Shown piece by piece: positions 24,688-32,221 of a stretch of 64,000 nt of DNA. The stretch is taken from contig CAWKCG010000006.1 in NCBI GenBank assembly GCA_963847965.1, positions 62,001 through 126,000 on the forward strand, read 5' to 3'. Made by a program: the position numbers and the translations under genes. This DNA comes from Palsa-504 sp963847965. GTDB lineage: Bacteria > Actinomycetota > Actinomycetes > Streptosporangiales > Streptosporangiaceae. The notes under the pieces are model-generated. The model searched no databases. It saw only the letters and a program-made list of their open reading frames with translations, and was not told where the DNA came from. Position 1 is the first letter of the stretch, and the number at the start of each line of letters is the position of its first letter.

Positions 24688-26170
24688 CGCTCCGCCCCCT
24701 GAGCTCGAGCCGGAAACCGGGCTTGTCCACCACGAGCCGCGTGAAAGGCGGGCGGGACTCGAGTTCGCGTAGCAGGCGTAGCACGGGCTGCACCTCGGGG
24801 TGGTAATGCCGTTCCGCGGGCGCGGCGGCGAGCATCGCGTCCACCTCCTCGCCCGGCATCCCGAAGCGGAGCAGCAGCTCCTCATCGGAAATCCCGCGCG
24901 GCATCCGCGCGCGAAGCTCGGCCACCGACGGCGGCGGCGGCTCGTCGGCCAGCTCCCGGGCCCGCGGCCGGTCCAGGATGTGGTCCAGGACCCACGGCTC
25001 CACCGGTGCCGTCGGCTTGCCGAAACTGCCGAGCACGTACCGGATCACCTGATCAGGCACGACCTCGTACCGCGCGCCGCTCAGCACGTTCGACAGCGCC
25101 TGCCCCATCACCATCTGCGGGAACGGCGTGACCATGATCGGGTAGCCGAGCTCCGCGCGGACCCGGCTCACCTCCTCCATCACCGCGCCGAACTTCGCCT
25201 CAAGCCCCAGCTCGGCCAGCTGCCGACGGGTCGTGGTCATGACGCCGCCCGCCACCTGATGCCGGCTGAATGCCGCGTCGTACGGCTGCGGCCGCCCCGC
25301 GGGCAGCGACTCCGCGGCGGCGAGCCGGTCGAAGTACCTGGCCACCCGCCCCAGCAGCCGGTCGTCCACGTCCACCGTGTGCCCGAGGTCGCGCAGGTTC
25401 GCCACGATCCGCTCCGCGTCCGGCAACGAGGAGCCGTCCGCCAGCGCGCCGCAGGCGACCTGCAGCACCTCGACGCCGAGGTCGGGCGCGGCCAGGTACA
25501 CCAGCGGGGACAGCCCGATCGTGCAGTGCGCGTGCAGCTCAAGGGGCTTGCCGCCGAGCCGTTGCCGCACCGCCGGGATCAGCGTGCGCGCCCGCTCGGG
25601 GGTCAGCAGCCCGGCCGGATCCTTGACGTAGGCCCGGTCGATATCCAGCGACGCGGCAACCTGCCCCGCGATCCCGGCGTAGAACGCGTCGTCGTGCACG
25701 GCCGAGATCGTGTACGTGAGCGCCGCGATGATCTCCGTCCCCCCGGCCTGCCGAATGATCCGCGCCGTGGCGAGCACCGCGTCCATGTCGTGCGTCGGGT
25801 CGAGCACCACGAACCGCGAAACCCCCGCGGCGACCAGCCGCTGGTAGACCAGCCGCATCACGTCCGGGTGCGCCCGTTCCCAGGAGATGAACCGGAACCC
25901 GGTCCCGATGAACTGCAGCGGCGTGTCCGGCGTGGCGGCCCTGGTGAGCCTGATCCGCTGCCACGGATCCTCCCGGTGCGTCCGCACCGCCACCCCCATC
26001 GCCGTGCTCGAGATAAAGTCGAGCGCGCGGAACCCGACCCGGTTCATCACCGGCGCGATCTCCAGGATGTGCGCCGTCCGCAGCCCCGTCGCCCCCCACA
26101 GGCTCTGGTTCCCGTCCCGCAGCGACACGTCCACGAGCTGCACCTCAGCCACGTGGCTCACCATTCTCAT
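24680..26170 (-). CDS. Biotin-dependent carboxyltransferase, PycB/OadA-like, divergent pocket
   Basis: A 496-residue DRE-TIM barrel protein with the pyruvate-carboxylase CT-domain layout. VSLRDGNQSLWGATGLRT is near residue 15, AYVKDPAGLL holds the Lys that is carbamylated in the family, and LELHAHCT supplies the HxH metal ligands. Segments that read CWGGATFD and LLRGQN in pyruvate-using enzymes are ISSTAMGV and FIGTGFRF here, and RDAHQS is RDGNQS. The substrate is thus probably not pyruvate. A C-terminal conserved part (RMPRGISDEELLLRFGMP) resembles the PycB tail. Several starts (ATG 26170 or 26164, GTG 26158) lie in the overlap with the biotin carboxylase gene. Confidence 0.8.
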   Translation of the reverse strand: MRMVSHVAEVQLVDVSLRDGNQSLWGATGLRTAHILEIAPVMNRVGFRALDFISSTAMGVAVRTHREDPWQRIRLTRAATPDTPLQFIGTGFRFISWERAHPDVMRLVYQRLVAAGVSRFVVLDPTHDMDAVLATARIIRQAGGTEIIAALTYTISAVHDDAFYAGIAGQVAASLDIDRAYVKDPAGLLTPERARTLIPAVRQRLGGKPLELHAHCTIGLSPLVYLAAPDLGVEVLQVACGALADGSSLPDAERIVANLRDLGHTVDVDDRLLGRVARYFDRLAAAESLPAGRPQPYDAAFSRHQVAGGVMTTTRRQLAELGLEAKFGAVMEEVSRVRAELGYPIMVTPFPQMVMGQALSNVLSGARYEVVPDQVIRYVLGSFGKPTAPVEPWVLDHILDRPRARELADEPPPPSVAELRARMPRGISDEELLLRFGMPGEEVDAMLAAAPAERHYHPEVQPVLRLLRELESRPPFTRLVVDKPGFRLELRGRSGE

Positions 26171-27587
26171 CCCGAACGAGCGGTGGTTCCCGTCCCGCCG
26201 TCCCTGCTTCCCCCGGTTGCCGCCCCGGCCGCCCTGTTTCCCCCGGATGCCGCGCCAGCCTCCGCTGCAGGTACCCGGTGTCGACCCCGCCCCCTGCGAA
26301 CTCCTCGTCGCCGGCCAGCGCCTTGAGCAGCGCCAGGTTCGTCGCGACTCCGTCGATCCGGCACCGGGCCAGCGCGCCGCGCAGCCGCGCCAGCGCCCCG
26401 GCGCGGTCCGCGCCCGTCACGATGAGCTTGGCCAGCAGGCTGTCGTACTGCGCCGGCACCGCCGCCCCCGCCTGCACGTGCGTGTCCACCCGGATCCCCG
26501 GCCCGGCGGGGAAGACCGCGCCGGCCACGGTCCCCGGGCTCGGCCGGAACCCGGCCGCGGGATCTTCCGCGTTGATCCGGACCTCGATCGCGTGCCCGCG
26601 GAACCCGACGCCGGCCTGGGCGAGCCGGAGCCCCCGCCCCTCCGCGATCGCGATCTGCTCCTCGACCAGGTCCACCCCGGTGACCATCTCCGTCACCGGG
26701 TGCTCGACCTGGATCCGCGCGTTCACCTCGAGGAAGTAGAACGCCTCCCGCGCGGGGTCGACCAGGAACTCGACGGTCCCGGCGCCCTGGTACTTCAGGT
26801 GCTGGCCGAACCCGACGGCCGCCGCCCGCATGCCGACGCGCAGCGTCTCGCCGAGCAGCGGCGCGGGCGCCTCCTCGATGACCTTCTGGTACCGCCGCTG
26901 CACCGAGCAGTCGCGGTCGCCGAGGTGGATCACGTTCCTGCCGTCGCCGAGCAGCTGGACCTCGACGTGCCGGGCGGCGGTGACGTACCGCTCCAGGTAG
27001 ACCCGCGGGTCCGCGAACGCCGCGCCCGCCTCCGCGCTGGCGACCGCTACCGCGTCGCCGAGCTGACCAGGATCGCTGACCACCCGCAGCCCCCGCCCGC
27101 CGCCGCCCCCCGCCGCCTTGACCAGGACGGGATACCCGATCCGCGCCGCGAGCACGCGAGCGCTATCGGCCCCATCTACAAACCCGCCCGGCACCACCGG
27201 CAGCCCCGCCGCGATCGCGTGGCCCCGGGCCGCGAGCTTGTCCCCGGCCGCCTCGAGCACCTCCGGGCCGGGACCGATGAAGACGATCCCGGCCGCCTCG
27301 CAGGCCTGCGCCAGGCGCGGGTTCTCGGACAGGAACCCGTACCCCGGGTGGATCGCGTCCGCCCTCGCCGCCAGCGCGGCCGCGACCACCGCGTCCACGT
27401 TCAGGTAGCTCTCCGCCGCGCTGGCCGGCCCGATCCGGATCACCCGGTCGGCCAGCGCGGCGGGCACCGACCCGGCGTCGGCGTCGGAGACCGCGAGCAC
27501 GACCTCGATCCCGAGGCGCCGGCACGTCCGCATGACCCGGGCGGCGATCTCGCCGCGGTTGGCGATGAGCAGCCGCCTGATGATCAC
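26145..27587 (-). CDS. Biotin carboxylase subunit
   Basis: A 480-residue ATP-grasp enzyme. The N-terminus RRLLIANRGEIAARVMRTC is diagnostic, followed by HPGYGFLSEN, KAAGGGGGRG (glycine-rich ATP loop), HVEVQLLGDG, QKVIEEAPAP and FLEVNARIQVEHPVTE (catalytic and metal residues). It carboxylates the biotin of the carrier encoded upstream using ATP and bicarbonate. The family usually ends near the GYLQRRL segment, whereas here about 35 extra residues follow. These are partly translated from a dispersed-motif copy (26170-26191) and overlap the carboxyltransferase start. Its ATG overlaps the carrier gene stop. Confidence 0.9.
   Translation of the reverse strand: MIIRRLLIANRGEIAARVMRTCRRLGIEVVLAVSDADAGSVPAALADRVIRIGPASAAESYLNVDAVVAAALAARADAIHPGYGFLSENPRLAQACEAAGIVFIGPGPEVLEAAGDKLAARGHAIAAGLPVVPGGFVDGADSARVLAARIGYPVLVKAAGGGGGRGLRVVSDPGQLGDAVAVASAEAGAAFADPRVYLERYVTAARHVEVQLLGDGRNVIHLGDRDCSVQRRYQKVIEEAPAPLLGETLRVGMRAAAVGFGQHLKYQGAGTVEFLVDPAREAFYFLEVNARIQVEHPVTEMVTGVDLVEEQIAIAEGRGLRLAQAGVGFRGHAIEVRINAEDPAAGFRPSPGTVAGAVFPAGPGIRVDTHVQAGAAVPAQYDSLLAKLIVTGADRAGALARLRGALARCRIDGVATNLALLKALAGDEEFAGGGVDTGYLQRRLARHPGETGRPGRQPGEAGTAGREPPLVRDENGEPRG
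26170..26191 (+). repeat. Dispersed border motif, copy 3
   Basis: TCCCGAACGAGCGGTGGTTC then CC on the + strand. It lies inside the 3' end of the biotin carboxylase gene, immediately upstream of the carboxyltransferase start. Confidence 0.6.
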
Positions 27588-28159
27588 GGAAGCGCCCTGA
27601 TCCGCATCAGCGCGGACCCCTGTGCCGCGAACTCCGCGTTACCCAGGCAGATCTCGGCCACCGTCCCGTCGGCCCCCGCCGTCACCGAGTTCATCAGCTT
27701 CATGGTCTCCACGATCCCGACCACGGTGTCCGCCGTAACCCGGCTCCCCACCTCGACGAACGGCTCCGCCCCCGGCCGCGGCGCCCGATAGAACGTCCCC
27801 GGCAACGGCGCCCGCACCGCCAGCAGCTCCACATCCCCCTCAACCTCTCCAGCCCCAACTTCGCCAGCCCCTCCGCCCTCGTCAGCCTTCCCAACACCCT
27901 CCGTCTCGCCAGCCCCGCTCCCCGCCCCGGGTTCCGCGTCGGGTTCCGCGTCGTTTTCCCCAATCCCCGCCACCAACTCAGCCTCACTCTCCCCGTCCGT
28001 CCCACCAGCCCCGGCGAGGACCTGGGCCGACTGGGTCCAGCCGTCAGGGGTGCGGCGGAGGGTCAGGCGGAACCGGGTGGTCTGCAGGTCCAGCTCGTCG
28101 TAGGGCAGCGAGTCGAGCAGCGCGAGGATGTCCGCCACGTCCTCGTTGGTCAGGTCCAT
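27584..28159 (-). CDS. Biotin carboxyl carrier protein
   Basis: A 191-residue protein. The N-terminal 45 residues (DLTNEDVADILALLD and FRLTLRR) match the AccB-type start. A long E/G/A-rich linker, partly repetitive (residues about 50-110), leads to the biotinyl domain beginning LLAVRAPLPGTFYRAP. The biotin-accepting Lys is in VETMKLMN. ATG at 28159 is used because TGATG overlaps the stop of the preceding gene; a GTG one codon earlier is possible. It shuttles CO2 between the biotin carboxylase and the carboxyltransferase encoded next. Confidence 0.88.
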   Translation of the reverse strand: MDLTNEDVADILALLDSLPYDELDLQTTRFRLTLRRTPDGWTQSAQVLAGAGGTDGESEAELVAGIGENDAEPDAEPGAGSGAGETEGVGKADEGGGAGEVGAGEVEGDVELLAVRAPLPGTFYRAPRPGAEPFVEVGSRVTADTVVGIVETMKLMNSVTAGADGTVAEICLGNAEFAAQGSALMRIRALP

Positions 28160-29247
28160 CACAGCGGCTTCCCGAGCCGGGACAGGATGTGATCGCTGGC
28201 GCGGGGCTTCGGGCTGGCGACGGGCGCGCTGTCGCGGGCCGCCCAGACCGTCTCCGGGCGGCTCTGCAGCAGCATGATGCGGTCGGCGGTCTCGCCGTGC
28301 ATCGGCGGGCAGCCCGGGTCGTCACCCAGGAGCGCCCACTCGATGTCCTGCGGGCTGCCGAAGTGCTCCTCGACCTGCCGGGCGAGCATGGCCAGCGCCC
28401 GGACCTCCTCGTCGGTCAGGCACGGCCTGCCCCGCAGGGCGGGGGGCATGGCCCGGGTCGAGATGCCCGGTTCGTTCGGCGCAAAATAATGGAGGCAGAG
28501 CTTGGCGCCGACCCGCCGCCCGGTGATCTCCCCGGTCACCTTGCTGACGGTGAAGCTGTCCGGTGTCACCTCCCCGGCCACCAGGGCGGAGCCGAGGCCC
28601 CAGGTGCCCTCGATGGCCACCACCGAGCGGTCCCCCGTGACCGGGCTGCGGGTGAACACGACGCCGGCCGCGCGCGGGCTGAGCATGCGCTGGACGACCA
28701 CGGCCATGGCCAGGCCGCGCTCGGGCAGGCCTAGCCGGCGCCGGTAGGCGACCGACTCGTCGTTGTACAGGCTGGCCCAGCAGGAGCGCACGCGGTCGAG
28801 CACCGCGTCGGGGCCGCGCACGGCGAGGTAGGTGTCCTGCAGCCCGGCGAAGCTGGCCGCCGGGCTGTCCTCCAGCGTCGCGCTCGACCTGACCGCCACC
28901 GCCAAGGCGCCCAGCCGGTCATGCGCGGCGCCGACCTCCGCCGCGACCTCAGCAGGCAGCGGAGCCGCCGTGATCAGCGCCCGGAGGCCCGCCGCGGCGC
29001 GCCCGATCGCGTCGATGTCGCCCGCCGGCAGCCGCGCGATCTCGTCGCGGGTCAAGCCGGAAGGATCGAGCGCGGCCATGGCCAGGCCGAACGCCTCCGC
29101 CGTCACCACGTAGCCACCGGGGACGCGCAGCCCGGCGCGGACCAGCTCGCCGAGGCTGGACGCCTTGCCGCCCGCCGAGGCTACCTGGTCGGCGCCCACG
29201 TCGGCGATCTGGCGGACCAGGCGCGGCGGCGCGCCGGACGGCTCCAT
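28159..29247 (-). CDS. PEP synthase/pyruvate-phosphate dikinase-type ATP-binding subunit (split dikinase)
   Basis: A 362-residue PPDK_N domain protein. GGKASSLGELVRAG near residue 25, AVRSSATLEDSPAASFAG (nucleotide-binding loop) and MLSPRAAGVVFTRSP follow, and IMLLQSRPETVW closes the domain. There is no swivel or PEP domain, so it must work with the swivel protein encoded upstream. Phenylphosphate synthase and rifampin phosphotransferase use the same domains. ATG at 29247 is chosen, 10 bases after the upstream stop; an overlapping ATG at 29289 is possible. It would bind ATP and transfer the beta-phosphate to the partner His. Confidence 0.82.
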   Translation of the reverse strand: MEPSGAPPRLVRQIADVGADQVASAGGKASSLGELVRAGLRVPGGYVVTAEAFGLAMAALDPSGLTRDEIARLPAGDIDAIGRAAAGLRALITAAPLPAEVAAEVGAAHDRLGALAVAVRSSATLEDSPAASFAGLQDTYLAVRGPDAVLDRVRSCWASLYNDESVAYRRRLGLPERGLAMAVVVQRMLSPRAAGVVFTRSPVTGDRSVVAIEGTWGLGSALVAGEVTPDSFTVSKVTGEITGRRVGAKLCLHYFAPNEPGISTRAMPPALRGRPCLTDEEVRALAMLARQVEEHFGSPQDIEWALLGDDPGCPPMHGETADRIMLLQSRPETVWAARDSAPVASPKPRASDHILSRLGKPL

Positions 29248-29257
29248 GGCCCGCGGG

Positions 29258-31069
29258 TCACCCGATGACGTGGACAAGGCCGCGGTCACCGTCGACGCGC
29301 ACCAGCTGGCCGGTCCTGATCCGCTTGGTCGCGTCGCCGGTGCCGACCACGGCCGGCATGCCGTACTCCCGCGCGACGATCGCCGCGTGCGACATCGAGC
29401 CGCCGATATCGGAGACCGCCGCCTTGATCTTGCCGAACACCGGCGCCCAGCTCGGCGCGGTCACCGGGCACACCAGGATCTCCCCGTCGCGGATCTCGCC
29501 GATCTGGTTGACGTCGGTCAGCACCCGGGCCGGGCCCTCGACGATGCCGGAGGACGCGCCGCAGCCGCGGATCGCGCCCTCGTCGGGGCGCAGCCAGGAC
29601 TCGATCGTCTGCTGGGTCACTCCCCAGAGCATGTGCACGGCCGGGTCGTTGAGCGCCTCGGGCACGGGCCCCAGGGCGGGCGGCGGCGACCAGTCGCGCA
29701 ACGCGGCGAGCATGGCTTTGCGATCGGCCACGATGGGCTGCCAGTGGGCGGCGCCGAGCGGCGGGCCGCCCGCGGCCCAGGCCAGCATCACGTCAGAGAG
29801 CGCCTGGTCGATTTCCGTGTGATGCAGCTGGAACACGTCCTCGGCCTCGGCCAGCACCCCGAACCTGGCCAGGAGCGCGCCGAACTCGCGGATCTTGGCG
29901 AAGAACTGGCTGGTGAACCAGTGCTCGCAGTAGAACTTGTGATCTTCGACGAAGGGGAACACGCGCCGGCAGAGGCCGAGCATCTGGTCGAACGCGCCGC
30001 GTTCGTCCTCGCTCACCAGCAGGTCCCGGTACTCGGTCGCGATGCGTTCCCGCTCCGCCCGCAGCGCCGCGGTGGGGCGGTCGGCGAGCATGCCGTCGCG
30101 CACCTTGGCCACGTAGCGCGGCAGGGCGGTGAACGGGACCGTCAGGTCATCGGCCCAGCTGCGGTGGTGGTGGTAGAAGCCGTCGCCGGTGGAGACGTTG
30201 AACCAGGGCTCGCGGGCCTGCTCGAACGCGGCCAGCCAGGTCCGGCCGCCCTCGCCGCGGTCGGCCAGGGCCGCCAGGACCTCGGCCGGCTTGCATCCCT
30301 CGGTGAACAGGTCGTCCACTCCGGCCTGCACGGCGACGCGCGCGAGGTTGCGCAGCTCGTCGTCGGGCCGGTACATGATCACGTCGATGCCGGCCACCAT
30401 GCGGGCCGCGGTCTGGTCGGTGATCTCGGGGAAGGCCTGCTTGCAGAACTGGAAGAACACCACGTAGGCGCCGTAGCCCAGCATCAGCATCTCGGTGTGG
30501 TGATGCCACATCTTGGAGAACAGGTCGATGCAGCGGTGGAAGTTCTCGCGCACGTAGTGGTTCTGCGCGACGCCCTTGGAGCCGGTCACGACCTCGCTGT
30601 CCTCGAACTCGGGAAGTTCGGGCACCGTGACGGATTCGATCTGGCGGATGAGCTCCCGCATGCGCGTCTTCCAGCCCTCGTACAGGGCGTCCCAGTTCTC
30701 GTAGTAGTAGGCGGCCCGTTCGCCGAAGATCGCCGCGCGCCGCCCGATCTCCTCGGGGTCGGTGACCGGGATGGCCGTGATGTAGACGCGCCCGTTGACG
30801 ATCCGGTGCTCGATGCCGAGCGTGGTGGGGAAGACGAACACGCGGGCGGTGTTGGCGCCGATCGCGCTGTAAGGGATCTCGGCGGTGATCGTGTCGAAGG
30901 CCGGCATGGGCTCGGGGAAGTGCATGGAGTTGTAGAACCAGAACCGCTGGTCATCCCCCGGCTGGAAGCGCGTGAAGTACGGGTACATGGACCGCCAGCC
31001 TGCTGCCCCCGGCGCGTCGGCGATCTCCGACGGGAGGGGGAATCTGGCCGCGCTTCCGTTCCCGTCCAT
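29258..31069 (-). CDS. Swivel (phosphohistidine) subunit of a split dikinase, with large substrate domain
   Basis: A 603-residue protein. The last 90 residues form the PEP-utilizer swivel domain: SDIGGSMSHAAIVAREYGMP carries the phosphohistidine, followed by AVVGTGDATKRIRTGQLVRVD. The first 500 residues are a helical domain rich in aromatic and His residues (KMWHHHTEMLMLGYGAYVV, YCEHWFTSQFFAKI) comparable in place to the acceptor domain of rifampin phosphotransferase or phenylphosphate synthase. ATG at 31069 has GGAGG eight bases upstream; an earlier in-frame ATG at 31144 lacks this. It is the first gene of the nine-gene operon. Its acceptor is unknown. Confidence 0.8.
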   Translation of the reverse strand: MDGNGSAARFPLPSEIADAPGAAGWRSMYPYFTRFQPGDDQRFWFYNSMHFPEPMPAFDTITAEIPYSAIGANTARVFVFPTTLGIEHRIVNGRVYITAIPVTDPEEIGRRAAIFGERAAYYYENWDALYEGWKTRMRELIRQIESVTVPELPEFEDSEVVTGSKGVAQNHYVRENFHRCIDLFSKMWHHHTEMLMLGYGAYVVFFQFCKQAFPEITDQTAARMVAGIDVIMYRPDDELRNLARVAVQAGVDDLFTEGCKPAEVLAALADRGEGGRTWLAAFEQAREPWFNVSTGDGFYHHHRSWADDLTVPFTALPRYVAKVRDGMLADRPTAALRAERERIATEYRDLLVSEDERGAFDQMLGLCRRVFPFVEDHKFYCEHWFTSQFFAKIREFGALLARFGVLAEAEDVFQLHHTEIDQALSDVMLAWAAGGPPLGAAHWQPIVADRKAMLAALRDWSPPPALGPVPEALNDPAVHMLWGVTQQTIESWLRPDEGAIRGCGASSGIVEGPARVLTDVNQIGEIRDGEILVCPVTAPSWAPVFGKIKAAVSDIGGSMSHAAIVAREYGMPAVVGTGDATKRIRTGQLVRVDGDRGLVHVIG

Positions 31070-31090
31070 CGCATCCTCCGTAGCTGGTCC

Positions 31091-31117
31091 GCACCGCCGA
31101 CGCTGGCATAGCGGTGC
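31091..31117. promoter_or_regulatory. Inverted repeat upstream of the nine-gene operon
   Basis: GCACCGC, 13 bases, then GCGGTGC lies 22 bases before the start codon of the swivel-subunit gene. It could be an operator or a leader hairpin. No regulator gene is adjacent. Confidence 0.35.
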
Positions 31118-31182
31118 GGGGCATTCAATGGCGAACCCCACCATTTCGGTCGGCCAGATCTTGGGTCGCGCCCCAAACGCGC

Positions 31183-31212
31183 CCCGCCGTACCGCGCTGT
31201 CCCGCCGTACCG
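31183..31212. promoter_or_regulatory. Direct repeat pair in the operon promoter region
   Basis: CCCGCCGTACCG occurs at 31183-31194 and again at 31201-31212, 18 bases apart, in the only upstream non-coding stretch of the nine-gene operon. It is a candidate protein-binding site. Confidence 0.35.
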
Positions 31213-31228
31213 GGCTTACAAGCTCTTT

Positions 31229-31250
31229 CGCCGAACGAGCGGTGGTTCAT
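31229..31250 (+). repeat. Dispersed border motif, copy 4
   Basis: CGCCGAACGAGCGGTGGTTC then AT, preceded by CTCTTT. It lies between the DUF574-type methyltransferase gene and the nine-gene operon. Confidence 0.6.
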
Positions 31251-31281
31251 CCTCCGCGAACCGTCGCGGCTGACGCCGCTC

Positions 31282-32106
31282 TTACGGCTTCCTGGCCACC
31301 ACGGCGTACAGCGGGATAGGCTCCGCGGGCACCGGCTCGTCCTGGTCGGGCCGCCATTCCGGCACCGTGACCAGACCCGGTTCGATCAGGTCGAGACCCG
31401 CGAGGAAGCCGAGCACGTCCTCGCGGGAGCGGAGCCTGACCCGCTGCGGGGCGAGCCGGTTCCACACCTTCTCGGCTTCGAGCAGCGCCGGGTCCAGGTC
31501 GCTGGCCGGGTGCATGACCGCGAGGTAGCTGCCGGACGGCACGGCGGCGATCAGGGCCTCGGTCGTCGACCTGACCGCGGCGTCGTCCTCGATGAAGTCC
31601 AGCAGGTCCACCATCATGACCGCGACCGGCTGGCCGAAGTCCAGGGTCGCCCGGGCTTCGGCGATGATCGTCCCGGGGTCCCGGGCGTCCGCGTCGACGT
31701 AGCTGGTCACGCCCCCGGGCAGGGACGTGAGCAGTGCGCGGGCGTGCACGAGCACGACCGGGTCGTTGTCGACGTAGACCACGCGGCACTCGGGCGCGAC
31801 GGACTGCGCGACCTCGTGGGTGTTGCCCGCGGTCGGCAGGCCGGTGCCGATGTCGAGGAACTGCCGGATCCCGGCCTGCCCGGCGAGGTAGCGCACGGCT
31901 CGCTGGAGGAACGCGCGCGAGGCGGGGGCGGCGATGCGGATCACCGGCGCGACCTGCCAAAGCTGCCGGACGGCCTCGCGATCAGCCTCGAAGTTGTCCT
32001 TGCCGCCCACCATGTAATTCCAGGCCCGCGCGACGTTCGCGACGGTGATATCGATCTTGAGCAGGGGAGAGGAGAAGGTCGTGCCCCGAACCGCGTCGTC
32101 CGTCAC
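31282..32106 (-). CDS. DUF574-type SAM-dependent methyltransferase
   Basis: A 274-residue protein typical of actinomycete genomes, which carry many copies. The N-terminal signature is ANVARAWNYMVGGKDNFEAD, where relatives have RVYDYLLGGKDNF. Motif I is FLDIGTGLPTAGNTHEVAQ, and acidic loop YVDNDPVVLVHARALL follows. The C-terminus is PLYAVVARK. The methylation target of the family is unknown. It lies upstream of the nine-gene operon in the same direction, separated by about 210 bases, and is more likely an independent unit. Confidence 0.88.
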   Translation of the reverse strand: MTDDAVRGTTFSSPLLKIDITVANVARAWNYMVGGKDNFEADREAVRQLWQVAPVIRIAAPASRAFLQRAVRYLAGQAGIRQFLDIGTGLPTAGNTHEVAQSVAPECRVVYVDNDPVVLVHARALLTSLPGGVTSYVDADARDPGTIIAEARATLDFGQPVAVMMVDLLDFIEDDAAVRSTTEALIAAVPSGSYLAVMHPASDLDPALLEAEKVWNRLAPQRVRLRSREDVLGFLAGLDLIEPGLVTVPEWRPDQDEPVPAEPIPLYAVVARKP

Positions 32107-32221
32107 CGTTGGCGACCCTTCAGCCGCATAGCGACTCAGCGTATGCCCGTCGCCTGCGGTCGCGCCACCCCCGTCCCCGGTGGCCCGGCGTCATACCCTG
32201 ATCGACCACATCGCAGCAGGG

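Noticed and set aside
24680..28159. Plain pyruvate carboxylase (split pycA/pycB)
   Set aside because: The carboxyltransferase lacks the pyruvate-pocket motifs, and the neighbouring dikinase and HAD genes do not fit a simple anaplerotic role. It remains a fallback.
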